From Cypionkella psychrotolerans (GTDB lineage Bacteria > Pseudomonadota > Alphaproteobacteria > Rhodobacterales > Rhodobacteraceae), in NCBI RefSeq assembly GCF_001294535.1, contig NZ_LGIC01000073.1, positions 62,001-126,000 of the forward strand: a DNA stretch of 64,000 nucleotides, given 5' to 3'. This document shows positions 1-8,298 of the stretch, in pieces (within the stretch, counting starts at the first letter, position 1; every line of letters begins with the position of its first letter). A program made the translations under genes and the position numbers. The notes under the pieces are model-generated. The model saw only the letters and a program-made list of their open reading frames with translations. It ran no database searches and was not told the DNA's origin.

Positions 1-29
1 GGCGACCGCCACAGGCCTGCGGTGGAAAC

Positions 30-64
30 GCCGCCTCGGGGGGCTCGATGCCCCCCGAGGCGGC
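30..64 (-). terminator. GC-rich hairpin downstream of the small lipoprotein gene
   Basis: Fourteen-base perfect arms (positions 30-43 and 51-64) enclose a 7-base loop. It lies 15 bases past the stop of the minus-strand lipoprotein gene. The T-run after it on the minus strand is weak (GTTTCC), so it could also act as an RNA-stabilising 3' hairpin. Confidence 0.6.
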
Positions 65-78
65 ACTGGTATTGGGTG

Positions 79-381
79 TTAGCCGCAGTTCAGCGCGTAG
101 CTGCGCAGGGCATCGTAACCATCAGAACTGCTGCTCAGCAGGCGACCGGGGGCGCAGTTGGTGGCGTCCTCAACATACGACGCGGTTTCGGCGTCCGTCA
201 GCGGGTAGCGCATGGGATAGCGCAGTTGGGCTTGGCGGCCATCGGTCATCACTGTCAACTGCGAGCCATCGGCCAGGGTGAACAGGCGGGCGGTGTCGGG
301 GCGCGGGCCGGGGCTTGGCTCAGGGGTGACGCAGGCGGTCAGGCACAACGTGGCGATCAGGGCGGCGATTGGTTTCAGCAT
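79..381 (-). CDS. Small secreted lipoprotein of unknown function
   Basis: The product is about 100 residues. It opens with MLKPIAALIATLCLTAC, a short lipoprotein signal peptide whose lipobox (LTAC) places the acylated Cys at residue 17. The mature part has no domain I recognise. The start is the ATG at 381, preceded by a GGAGA ribosome site; longer upstream extensions are Arg-rich and lack a signal peptide. The C-terminus (…YALNCG) contains a Cys that may pair with the Cys in NCAPG. It follows guaD on the same strand after 31 bases, so the two may be cotranscribed. The function is unknown and the location is inferred to be periplasmic or outer membrane. Confidence 0.75.
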   Translation of the reverse strand: MLKPIAALIATLCLTACVTPEPSPGPRPDTARLFTLADGSQLTVMTDGRQAQLRYPMRYPLTDAETASYVEDATNCAPGRLLSSSSDGYDALRSYALNCG

Positions 382-412
382 GGGGGTCTCCTTTTGCACC
401 ACGCTAGCGCGG

Positions 413-1717
413 TTATCTGTCTGCCGCGAGGAGCGGTCGCGGTGAGTGGGGTTTGCCGCCGATCCATGTCGCGCGGATGGCACGGTCGTCGCCGAGCATG
501 ATGGTGGGGAAGATCGCCTGCCAGATGTCGCGCGCGCGGCGGGTGGCTTGTTCGATGGCGGGGGTGGACTGCAGATCGAGGATGGTCAGGTCGGCCTCCA
601 TGCCGGGGGCGATGTTGCCGATCTGGTGTTCGGCATGCAGGGCGCGGGCGGAGCCTAAGGTCGCGAGCCACCAGAGTTGGCTGGGGTGCAGGGCCTCACC
701 GCGCAGCTGCGCGACTTCATAGGCAGCGGCCATGGTGTGCAGCATTGAGAAGCTTGAGCCGCCACCGGTGTCGGTGGCAAGGCCGACTCGCAGGTGGTGG
801 GCGAGGCTCATGTCAAACAGGCCGGAACCGATGAAGGTGTTGGAGGTCGGGCAGTGGACGAGGCTTGCTCCGGCTTCGATCAGGCGGTCTTTCTCGCGTT
901 GCGTCAGATGGATGGCGTGGCCGTAGACGGCGCCTTCGCGCAAGAGGCCTTGGGTCTCATAGGTGTCGAGGTAGTCGCGGGACTGTGGGAACAGCTCTTT
1001 CACCCAAGCAATCTCATCCACTTGCTCAGACAGGTGGGTTTGCATCAGGCAATCGGGGTATTCGCGCCACAGTTGGCCCATGGCTGCCAGTTGTTCGGGG
1101 GTAGAGGTGGGCGAGAACCTTGGGGTGATGACGTAGGACAGCCGGTCTTGGCCGTGCCACTTTTGCAGCAGGCGTTTGCTGTCGTCATAGGCGGATTGCA
1201 CGGTGTCGCGCAGGCCTTCGGGGGCGTTGCGGTCCATGCAGGTTTTGCCAGCGAAGGCGCGCAGGCCGCGCGCTTTGGCGGCGGTGAAGAAGGCGTCGAC
1301 GCTTTCGGGGTGGATGGTGGCGTAGCTGCACATCGAGGTGGTGCCGTGCGCCAGCGCCAGATCGAGGTAGCGGTTGGCGACCTCATCGGCGTAAGCCCGG
1401 TCGGCAAAGCGCATTTCCTCGGGGAAGGTGTAGCTGTTCAGCCAGTCGATCAGCCGTTTGCCCCAAGAGGCGATGATTGCGGTTTGGGGATAATGCACAT
1501 GCGCGTCGATGAAGCCCGCCGAGATCAGGCATTGGCCGTAATCGGTGACGCGGGCCTGCGGATAGGCGGCGCAGATGGGGTCGGCGGGGCCGGAGGCTAT
1601 GATTTTGCCGTTCTGAATGGCGACGGCACCGTGGGTTTCATGCCGGGCGGCGTCGGGGCCATCCGCAAACGGATCGCCTGCGAAGGACAGCACTTGCCCC
1701 AGAAGAATGTCGGTCAT
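413..1717 (-). CDS. guaD: Guanine deaminase
   Basis: A metal-dependent amidohydrolase of 434 residues that should convert guanine to xanthine and ammonia in purine salvage and catabolism. Visible marks are the metal-binding DAHVH (His73, His75), the TCMDRNAPEGLRD segment typical of guanine deaminases, QTHLSEQ and GHAIHL histidines, the CPTSN loop and ATDTGGGSS with the metal-ligand Asp. Length matches the family (about 430-450). The ATG at 1717 has nothing better upstream, and mgtE starts divergently 119 bases away. The xanthine produced could in principle feed a xanthine-oxidising enzyme, but the molybdenum hydroxylase at 20.5 kb is not close enough to infer a link. Confidence 0.95.
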   Translation of the reverse strand: MTDILLGQVLSFAGDPFADGPDAARHETHGAVAIQNGKIIASGPADPICAAYPQARVTDYGQCLISAGFIDAHVHYPQTAIIASWGKRLIDWLNSYTFPEEMRFADRAYADEVANRYLDLALAHGTTSMCSYATIHPESVDAFFTAAKARGLRAFAGKTCMDRNAPEGLRDTVQSAYDDSKRLLQKWHGQDRLSYVITPRFSPTSTPEQLAAMGQLWREYPDCLMQTHLSEQVDEIAWVKELFPQSRDYLDTYETQGLLREGAVYGHAIHLTQREKDRLIEAGASLVHCPTSNTFIGSGLFDMSLAHHLRVGLATDTGGGSSFSMLHTMAAAYEVAQLRGEALHPSQLWWLATLGSARALHAEHQIGNIAPGMEADLTILDLQSTPAIEQATRRARDIWQAIFPTIMLGDDRAIRATWIGGKPHSPRPLLAADR

Positions 1718-1836
1718 TGCATACTCCGCTTGCCAAACCCGGTTATGGTATAGGCTTATGGCGTTTAGGTAAATTTCTGCCTGCCCTCTGTTTCATTGAA
1801 ACAGCTTTCTGTAAGCAAGCGGCAAAGGAGTGCGTC

Positions 1837-3207
1837 ATGGCGGAAGATCTGGCACTGATGGACGAAGATGAAGTCCACGCCGACCGGGTGGAAGCGATCC
1901 TTGATGCGGTAGAGGCAAAGGATGCCGCCCGCGTCACCGAATTGCTGGAGCCTTTGCACGCCGCTGATATCGCCGACTTGCTGGAGCAGATCGGTGGGGC
2001 GGACCGGCGTGCCCTGCTAGCGTTGTGGTCGGGCGAGATTGACGGGGAAATCCTGTCGGAGATTGACGAATCGATCCGTGAAGAAGTCATCGAATCGCTG
2101 CCGCATTCGGTGGTCGCCGAAGCGATGCGCGAACTCGACACCGATGATGTGGTCGATATTCTGGAAGACCTTGATCTGCCGCAACAGGGCTTGATTCTGG
2201 ATGCGCTGGAAGATGTGGACCGGATCGCCGTGCAGCAGGCGATGGGCTATCCGGAGGAATCCGCCGGCCGTCTGATGCAGCGAGAAGTGGTGGTGGCACC
2301 TGAGCATTGGACGGTGGGCGAGGCGATTGATTATCTGCGTGAAGTGGAGCATCTGCCGGATCAGTTTTATCATGTCATTCTGACTGATCCTCGCATGAAA
2401 CCAACGGGCTATGTGACCTTGGGGCGGTTGTTGTCGTCTCGGCGGAATGTGCGGTTGAAGGATATTCTGGAGGACAGTTTCCGCACGATTCCGGCGACGG
2501 AATCCGAGGCCGATGTCGCCTATATGTTCAACCAGTATCACCTGATTTCAACCCCGGTGGTTGATGCGACGGGGCGGCTGGTCGGGGTGATCACCATCGA
2601 CGATGCGATGAACGTGCTGGATGAGGAACACGAGCAGGACATGCTGCGTCTGGCCGGGGTGGGCGATGATTCGAGCCTGTCGGACGGGGTTTGGGCCACG
2701 GCGAAACAGCGGTTGCCTTGGCTGGTGGTGAACCTGTTTACCGCGTCGATTTCGGCGTTTGTGATCTCGCGGTTTGAGAGCACGATTGCCAGTTTGGTGA
2801 CTTTGGCGGCGCTGATGCCGATTGTGGCCTCAACGGGTGGGATTGCCGGGACGCAATCTTTGGCCGTGGCCGTGCGGGCTTTGGCCACGCGTTCGCTGAC
2901 CTCGGCCAACGCCAAACGGGTGGTGTTGCGGGAACTTGTCGGCGGGCTTTTGAACGGATTGGCGCTGGCCTGCCTGCTGGGCTTGGCGGGGACCGTAATC
3001 TTTGGCGATTGGAAGCTGGGGCTGGTGTTGGGGGCTGCGATGATCACCAATCAACTGGTGGCGGCGATGGGCGGGGTGTTGGTGCCACTGGGGTTGCATC
3101 GTTTGGATCTGGACCCGGCCTTGGCGTCGGGGACATTTGTGACGACTTTGACCGATGTGCTGGGCTATCTGGCGTTTCTGGGATTGGCGACGTTGGTGCT
3201 GCTGTGA
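1837..3207 (+). CDS. mgtE: Magnesium transporter MgtE
   Basis: A 456-residue inner-membrane Mg2+ channel/transporter. The order is an acidic MgtE_N helical domain (about 1-130, LHAADIADLLEQ, followed by DDVVDILEDL), paired CBS domains (about 130-260, ISTPVVDATGRLVGVITIDD) and a C-terminal membrane domain with about five helices (about 285-456). The ATG at 1837 follows a strong AAAGGAG; the in-frame upstream extension has no coding character. It overlaps the next gene by one base (TGATG), implying translational coupling. The family is gated by cytosolic Mg2+ bound to the N and CBS domains. Confidence 0.95.
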   Translation: MAEDLALMDEDEVHADRVEAILDAVEAKDAARVTELLEPLHAADIADLLEQIGGADRRALLALWSGEIDGEILSEIDESIREEVIESLPHSVVAEAMRELDTDDVVDILEDLDLPQQGLILDALEDVDRIAVQQAMGYPEESAGRLMQREVVVAPEHWTVGEAIDYLREVEHLPDQFYHVILTDPRMKPTGYVTLGRLLSSRRNVRLKDILEDSFRTIPATESEADVAYMFNQYHLISTPVVDATGRLVGVITIDDAMNVLDEEHEQDMLRLAGVGDDSSLSDGVWATAKQRLPWLVVNLFTASISAFVISRFESTIASLVTLAALMPIVASTGGIAGTQSLAVAVRALATRSLTSANAKRVVLRELVGGLLNGLALACLLGLAGTVIFGDWKLGLVLGAAMITNQLVAAMGGVLVPLGLHRLDLDPALASGTFVTTLTDVLGYLAFLGLATLVLL

Positions 3208-3755
3208 TGGATTCCGGGATCGAAAAGGCCGAGGCCCGCAAGGCGGCGTTTGCGGCGCGGAAATTGGCGTTTGCAGCGGGGCAGGGGCAGGCTGCGGAGC
3301 TGTTGGCTGATGTGCTGGCCGAGCATCGCGGGCGCGCTTTGGCCGGATATATGGCGATGCGCACCGAGGCCGATCCGATGGCTGCGATGCTGGCGCATCA
3401 GGGGCCGGTTTGTGTGCCGGTGATTGTGGCGCAGGGTGAGGCGTTGCGGTTTCGCGAATGGTCGCCGGGATGCGCGATGGAGATCGGAGCGTTTGGGGCT
3501 TTTATTCCGTCTGAAGGGGCGTGGATTGAGCCGGAGGTGCTGATCGTGCCTTTGGTCGGGTTCGATGCGCGCGGGTATCGCTTGGGCTATGGCGGCGGGT
3601 TTTATGACCGGACCTTGCAGGGGTTAAGGGGCAAGCGGGCGACTTTGGCGGTGGGGTTTGGCTTTGCGGCGCAGGAATTGGATCAGGTGCCGATTGATGA
3701 ATACGATCAGCGGTTGGACATGATGGTGACGGAGGCGGGCGTGCGGCGGTTTTAG
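3207..3755 (+). CDS. 5-formyltetrahydrofolate cyclo-ligase
   Basis: A 182-residue 5-FTHF cyclo-ligase (YgfA/FAU family), which converts 5-formyl-THF to 5,10-methenyl-THF with ATP. The signature GYRLGYGGGFYDRTL sits near residue 120, and the N-terminal Lys/Arg-rich helix (RKAAFAARKLAF) is typical. The start ATG at 3207 overlaps the mgtE stop as TGATG, so translation is probably coupled. Pairing with mgtE is likely an operon convenience rather than functional. A hairpin follows 20 bases after the stop. Confidence 0.93.
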   Translation: MDSGIEKAEARKAAFAARKLAFAAGQGQAAELLADVLAEHRGRALAGYMAMRTEADPMAAMLAHQGPVCVPVIVAQGEALRFREWSPGCAMEIGAFGAFIPSEGAWIEPEVLIVPLVGFDARGYRLGYGGGFYDRTLQGLRGKRATLAVGFGFAAQELDQVPIDEYDQRLDMMVTEAGVRRF

Positions 3756-3774
3756 CTGCGCTTGGGGCTGACCG

Positions 3775-3795
3775 CTGGGGGTTTCACACCCCCAG
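3775..3795 (+). terminator. Hairpin after the cyclo-ligase gene
   Basis: Arms CTGGGGGT and ACCCCCAG are separated by TTCAC. It follows the 5-FTHF cyclo-ligase stop and directly precedes the GGGATATTTGAGC intergenic repeat. There is no T-run, so termination is inferred from position only. Confidence 0.5.
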
Positions 3796-3801
3796 ACCCC
3801 C

Positions 3802-3828
3802 GTGGGATATTTGAGCACAGAGGATGAC
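3802..3828. repeat. Dispersed intergenic repeat, GGGATATTTGAGC type
   Basis: The core GTGGGATATTTGAGC followed by AGAGGATGA resembles segments at 48516-48548 and the two arms of the inverted repeat at 61065-61150. It is an intergenic element shared across this window; function is not known to me. Confidence 0.55.
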
Positions 3829-3867
3829 AATTTTAATCAAATTGATCGGATTTTTGAAGCAGAGCGG

Positions 3868-3892
3868 GCCTGATCGCGGTTAGCGATCAGGC
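3868..3892 (-). terminator. Hairpin downstream of the tad locus
   Basis: Perfect 10-base arms (GCCTGATCGC/GCGATCAGGC) enclose a 5-base loop, 32 bases past the stop of the last gene of the minus-strand tad cluster. No clear T-run follows. Confidence 0.45.
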
Positions 3893-3923
3893 GCTGATGT
3901 AAGGAGTCGATCTGCCTGATTGC

Positions 3924-5240
3924 TTACTTCGCAATCGTCTCTTGGCGCACGAACATGTTGCCCCAGGCGCGGTCCATCAACTCGGGGGACATTTGGTAGG
4001 GGATGCCTTCAAACTCGCAGACCGCGATCATCTGGTCGATCAGGAAGGTCGGTTGGTAATTGGCGAAGTTGTTGGCGATGGTGGGGTATTTGCTTTTTAG
4101 CATGTAGATCAGGGTGGCTTCGTCGAGCGGGACTTTCTTTTTCTTCGCGACCATGGCGAAGATTTTCAGGAACATCTCTTGGTTGGGGCCGTCGATTTTG
4201 ATCTTGAAGAAGATCCGGCGCAGGGCTGCGCCGTCGAAAATCTCATTCGGGTGGAAGTTGGTTGAGAAGATCACAAGGGTGTCGAAGGGAACGGTGAATT
4301 TCTCACCTGACTGTAACGCCAAGATGTCGCGGGATTCTTCCAGCGGCACGATCCAGCGGTTGACCAGTTTTTGTGGCGGTTCGGCTTGGCGGCCAAGGTC
4401 GTCGACGATGAAGATGCCGCCGGAGGCTTTCAGCTGCAATGGCGCTTGGTAGGTGCGGGCGGTGGGATTGTATTTCAGATCGAGCATGTCGAGCGTGAGT
4501 TCGCCGCCAGTGATCACCGAGGGGCGTTCGCAATAGACATAGCGGTTGTCGTAGCGGTTGCCGGTGCGGCGCAGGGCATTGGGATCGTCGATGGATTCCT
4601 CGGCAGAGGAATGCACGATTGGATCGAAAACGGTGATCACCTGACCGGAATATTCGATCGCACGCGGGATGTAGATCTTATCCCCCAAGGCGGCGCGGAT
4701 GCCGTTGGAGATCGAGGATTTACCGTTACCGGGCGGGCCATACATCAGGATCGAGCGGCCAGAGGTGACGGCAGGGCCGAGGTTGGAAATCAGATCGGGC
4801 GGCAGGATCAGATGGCCCATGCCCTTCATCAATTCAGGCCGCGTCAGTTTGATATCGCGCACCGATTGGCGTTTCATCTGCGCCGAATAGGCGGCCAGCG
4901 GCACCGGCAATGCGCCGTAATATTCGGATTGCGACAGCGCATCCAGCGCGCGGGCTTTGCCGGCGTCGGTCAGCTGGTAGCCCATTTCATTGCTGGTCGA
5001 GGTGGCGTTCAGTGTGCCCTTGGCTTCCAGCAGGCGCTGCTGGCGGGCGGCGTCAACCAGTTCTTGCACCAAAGCGACAGGCAGGCTGATGGCGCGCGAC
5101 AGGTCAGAGACCAGATCAAGGTTCATGCGGAACATGGTTTTCAACAGGATGTCGCGCATCATCACCGAGGTCAGGCCGGTTTCGGCCAAGGACTTCGGTT
5201 GCGGCGGGGCTTGCACACCCATCGGCACTTGCATGTTCAT
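3924..5240 (-). CDS. AAA-family ATPase at the end of the tad pilus locus
   Basis: A 438-residue cytosolic AAA-type ATPase. The N-terminal 130 residues are helical without an evident motif. Then come Walker A (GPPGNGKSS, about residue 168), Walker B (IFIVDDLGR), a sensor-1-like IFSTNF and an arginine-bearing GAALRRIFFKI. It is not one of the core Tad proteins but sits last in the tad gene order. A role in pilus regulation or assembly is inferred from location only. The ATG at 5240 with AAAGG eight bases upstream is preferred over a GTG three codons earlier. A palindrome at 3868-3892 lies beyond its stop. Confidence 0.85.
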   Translation of the reverse strand: MNMQVPMGVQAPPQPKSLAETGLTSVMMRDILLKTMFRMNLDLVSDLSRAISLPVALVQELVDAARQQRLLEAKGTLNATSTSNEMGYQLTDAGKARALDALSQSEYYGALPVPLAAYSAQMKRQSVRDIKLTRPELMKGMGHLILPPDLISNLGPAVTSGRSILMYGPPGNGKSSISNGIRAALGDKIYIPRAIEYSGQVITVFDPIVHSSAEESIDDPNALRRTGNRYDNRYVYCERPSVITGGELTLDMLDLKYNPTARTYQAPLQLKASGGIFIVDDLGRQAEPPQKLVNRWIVPLEESRDILALQSGEKFTVPFDTLVIFSTNFHPNEIFDGAALRRIFFKIKIDGPNQEMFLKIFAMVAKKKKVPLDEATLIYMLKSKYPTIANNFANYQPTFLIDQMIAVCEFEGIPYQMSPELMDRAWGNMFVRQETIAK

Positions 5241-5303
5241 CGGCGGCACCTTTGCATTGGCGGGGCGACTGTTGCGCCCGAAGCTTCAATGCCAAGGATT
5301 GAC

Positions 5304-5795
5304 CTAGAAAAGCGGCAAGAGTGCGGCCAAAAGATAGAAGATCAATGTTCCTGACAGCGCCAGACCCATCGGGAAGTCTTTATGGGTCCAGCTTTGCCAA
5401 TCCTCTGTCGCCGCACGAAACGGCGGGATCAGGCGGGCAAGGCGGTGGGCGGCGAAGGCCCCGAGCAGGCAGGCGGCGTAGAGGCCGAGCACGAAGCGGA
5501 TGTCGGCATGGATGAAGATCGGGGCCATTGAGGCCGCGAATTTCGCATCGCCCGCGCCGACAGCGCCGCCCGCGTTCAGGATAAAGCCTGCGACCAAGAC
5601 GCAAGCGGCCAAAGCCCAGCCCCAGAGCCAGAGTTTGAGCGGCACCAGAATCAGCCCCAGCACCAGCCAGAGGATCAGCAGCGCCAATCCGGCTTTGTTG
5701 GGAATTTTCATGAATTTCATATCGCTCCACGACACCCAAATGGCGATGGCGAAGCAGAACGGCAGGAAGATTAGGGCAATGTAGGGAGAGATCAT
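5304..5795 (-). CDS. tadV: Prepilin peptidase TadV/CpaA
   Basis: An inner-membrane aspartyl prepilin peptidase of about 163 residues that should cleave the Flp pilin leaders. It is a multi-helix membrane protein carrying the two catalytic aspartates in WSDMKFMKIPN (about residue 25) and GAGDAKF (about residue 81), the hallmark of the A24 family without the N-methylase domain. The ATG at 5795 directly follows the stop of the upstream TPR gene (TGATATG). An alternative GTG at 5804 would overlap that stop. Translational coupling with the upstream gene is likely either way. Confidence 0.9.
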   Translation of the reverse strand: MISPYIALIFLPFCFAIAIWVSWSDMKFMKIPNKAGLALLILWLVLGLILVPLKLWLWGWALAACVLVAGFILNAGGAVGAGDAKFAASMAPIFIHADIRFVLGLYAACLLGAFAAHRLARLIPPFRAATEDWQSWTHKDFPMGLALSGTLIFYLLAALLPLF

Positions 5796-5796
5796 A

Positions 5797-6642
5797 TCAG
5801 CCACTCAGCGCTTTGAGACTGCGCTCGGCGGCCTCGAAATAGGTTGGGGAGGTGTCGACGGCTTGTTGCAGCAGTTCGCGGCCGACGGAAGTATCACCCT
5901 GTTTCACGGCAGCGAGGCCGAGAGTGTAGTAGAGTTGGGCGCGCTCGGTCTGGGTCATCTCAATCACCGGCATGTCGTATTTGCGTTGGCCGGCGCGGGC
6001 GAGGATCAGGTTGTTCTTGGCGGTGAACAGGTTGGAATCGTAGGTGAGGGCTTCGAGGAACAGTTTCTCGGCCCCGGCATTGTCGCCGCGCGTCAGCTTC
6101 GAGAAGCCCCAGTTGTTGTAGATGCCCGAGGGTTTGTTGGTGAGGCCTGCGGCGATGTCGTAGAAGCTGTCGGCTTTCTTCCAGTTTTTCTGGCTGTCGG
6201 CGACCATGGCTTCAAGGCGATAGCGCTCGAAGGTTTCAAAGGTCGGCGGGATGGTGTTCAGCGTGGCGGCGGTGGCGGTCCAGTCTGAGGTGCGCATCTG
6301 CGCGTCGGCCAGACCGACACGGTCGTCGTTGGTGCCTTCGGGCGAGGCGATGATGGCGGTGTAGACGCTGATGGCCTCAGACGGTTTGTTGGCGCGGATC
6401 AGCGACTTGGCCAGACCGCGTTTAAGATCAATGCGGTCGGGGTTTTCGGCGCTGGTTTTCTGGAAATAGGCGACGGCCTCATTCGGGTCGCCCACGGTCA
6501 GCATGATGTCGCTGAGGTTGGATTCATCGACGACATTGACCGATTTCAAAGCGCGTTTGGACGCGGCGTCTCGGGTGCCTTGGCAACCCGCCAGAGCGGT
6601 TGCGCCAATCAGGCACAGCGTAAGCAACACAGGTTGGCGCAT
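5797..6642 (-). CDS. tadD: TPR lipoprotein, TadD-like
   Basis: A 281-residue predicted lipoprotein with signal peptide and lipobox LAGC (Cys19), followed by several tetratricopeptide repeats (for example EAVAYFQKTSAENPDRIDLKRGLAKSLIRANKPSEA and ENPDR-type spacers). Tad loci carry TadD, a TPR lipoprotein thought to help pilotin-like assembly of the secretin. Two such genes stand side by side here. The ATG at 6642 has AAGGACG upstream. It lies just before tadV and probably shares its transcript. Confidence 0.85.
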   Translation of the reverse strand: MRQPVLLTLCLIGATALAGCQGTRDAASKRALKSVNVVDESNLSDIMLTVGDPNEAVAYFQKTSAENPDRIDLKRGLAKSLIRANKPSEAISVYTAIIASPEGTNDDRVGLADAQMRTSDWTATAATLNTIPPTFETFERYRLEAMVADSQKNWKKADSFYDIAAGLTNKPSGIYNNWGFSKLTRGDNAGAEKLFLEALTYDSNLFTAKNNLILARAGQRKYDMPVIEMTQTERAQLYYTLGLAAVKQGDTSVGRELLQQAVDTSPTYFEAAERSLKALSG

Positions 6643-6704
6643 TTTGCGTCCTTTTTGGTCTACTGCTCAGTCTTCAAATTCTGGGTCTTCAAGTTCCGGG
6701 GGCT

Positions 6705-7274
6705 TCAAAGTTGCGACAGCAAGACGTAAGAGCCTTGCCCGCGTCGCACCAGTTTCATCACGGGTTTTTCGTCCTGAACTGGATCATATACAGAGGCTTC
6801 GCTGCGCGCTATCGCCAGCTTGAGATTTTCGCGAATGGAGTCCGATTGGCCACTGTCCAGCGCGAAAGCTTGCTGAAACACCCGGCGGGCTTCGCCGGAT
6901 TTACCTTGCTCCATCAGCACACAGCCGAGGTTGTTCAGGGCGGGGACGTTGCGCTCGTCGGCCTCAATGGCGCGGCGCAGCACTTGTTCGGCCTGACCCA
7001 GACGGCCCAGTTTCAGATCGGCGGAACCGATGGCAGAGAGCACATCGGCGTTCATGCCTTGTTCAGACGCGGCGCGCAGATAGGCTTTCATTGCCAGTTC
7101 ATACTCGCCCACCTCCATCAGGCGGTGGCCGACCAGCAGGCCATCGACGCCCTGTTCACGGCTATCGGCACCGTAGGGCACGTTGCGGGGTTTGCCGGAT
7201 GCGGCAAGGCCGCCCGTATGCTGACAGGCGGCCAAGGGGATGCAGATCAACAAGGCAATCACCGCGCGCGTCAC
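6705..7274 (-). CDS. TPR lipoprotein, second TadD-like protein
   Basis: A 189-residue lipoprotein with N-terminus MTRAVIALLICIPLAAC (lipobox LAAC, Cys17) and at least three TPR motifs (LAMKAYLRAASEQG, DLKLGRLGQAEQVL, VLMEQGKSGEARRVF). The start codon is GTG at 7274. It lies between tadC and the larger TPR lipoprotein. Both are likely periplasmic outer-membrane-anchored factors for Tad secretin assembly; division of labour between them is unknown. Confidence 0.85.
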   Translation of the reverse strand: MTRAVIALLICIPLAACQHTGGLAASGKPRNVPYGADSREQGVDGLLVGHRLMEVGEYELAMKAYLRAASEQGMNADVLSAIGSADLKLGRLGQAEQVLRRAIEADERNVPALNNLGCVLMEQGKSGEARRVFQQAFALDSGQSDSIRENLKLAIARSEASVYDPVQDEKPVMKLVRRGQGSYVLLSQL

Positions 7275-7309
7275 AATAGCCCCATTTTGCTGGGCTAGAC
7301 GCCCGTGGT

Positions 7310-8293
7310 TCAGCCGCCACCGAGGGTTTTCGAGATCCCGTATACCGATGGTCCGATCAGAATGATCAATAGCGGCGGCAGCGTAAACAGCATAGTGCCA
7401 AGGGTCAGTTTTGTCGGCAATTTGTTTGCCAATTCTTCCGCCCGCATGATGCGTTTGTCGCGCATCTCGGCGGAATACACCCGCAGGGCGTCCGACATCG
7501 AGGTGCCGAAGGTCGCCGATTGCACAAGGGTGGTGCAGAACGACGAGATATCGGCGATGCCGACGCGTTCGGACATGTCTTTCAGCACCTTGACGCGCTC
7601 TTTGCCGGCCTTGACCTCTTGCGCCACGGTTTCAAATTCTTCGGCGAGCGCCGGGCAAGAGTTGCGGCTTTCTTTGGCAATGCGGTTGATGGATTGATCC
7701 AGCGACTGGCCTGCCTCAACACAGACCAGCATCAGATCGAGCGCGTCAGGGAAGCCCGAGACGATTTCGGCTTGGCGCTTTTGCACCCGGCTGTTGACCC
7801 AATACATCGGGAAGTAATAGCCCAAGCCACCCGGCAGCAGGGTGGAGATGATCATCACTTGGGTGGACACCTCGGCGCCGTCATTTCCGGTGAAGGTATA
7901 CAGCATCCCCAAACCCAGCAGGCCGACGCCCAAGGCAAGCTGCGCGAAGTGAAAGGTGCGGACCGCGTTTTTCTGTTTGTAGCCGGCGCGCACCATTTTC
8001 AGGCGCGAGGCGGTCATGGTCTGCTCGTCTTGCGGTTCCAAGAACGAGGCGAATTTCTCGAGCCTGTCGGCTTTTTCACTGTGGCGCAGGTTGGCGCTTT
8101 TTTGGGATTTGCTGGCGTTCTCGATGTCTTTGCGCAGGGCTTTCAGCTTGTCGAATGGCTCGGGTTGCTTTTTCAGCAGCATCGGCAGCACGGCGACAAT
8201 CAGCGCAAGACCCAGCAGACCAATCGCCAGCAATGGCCCGAGCGGACCGAAGGTGTCAGTCAGTTGCGTGTTGATATTGTTCAGGAAATCCAT
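7310..8293 (-). CDS. tadC: Tad inner-membrane platform protein TadC
   Basis: A 327-residue GspF/T2SF-domain protein. An N-terminal helix (LGPLLAIGLLGLALIVAVLPM) is followed by a cytoplasmic segment, two central helices near 125-170, the T2SF domain with the typical PDALDLMLVCVEAG motif, and a C-terminal helix. It should pair with TadB as the membrane platform moved by the TadA ATPase. It starts five bases after the tadB stop, as expected for a coupled operon. Confidence 0.93.
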   Translation of the reverse strand: MDFLNNINTQLTDTFGPLGPLLAIGLLGLALIVAVLPMLLKKQPEPFDKLKALRKDIENASKSQKSANLRHSEKADRLEKFASFLEPQDEQTMTASRLKMVRAGYKQKNAVRTFHFAQLALGVGLLGLGMLYTFTGNDGAEVSTQVMIISTLLPGGLGYYFPMYWVNSRVQKRQAEIVSGFPDALDLMLVCVEAGQSLDQSINRIAKESRNSCPALAEEFETVAQEVKAGKERVKVLKDMSERVGIADISSFCTTLVQSATFGTSMSDALRVYSAEMRDKRIMRAEELANKLPTKLTLGTMLFTLPPLLIILIGPSVYGISKTLGGG

Positions 8294-8298
8294 GACGT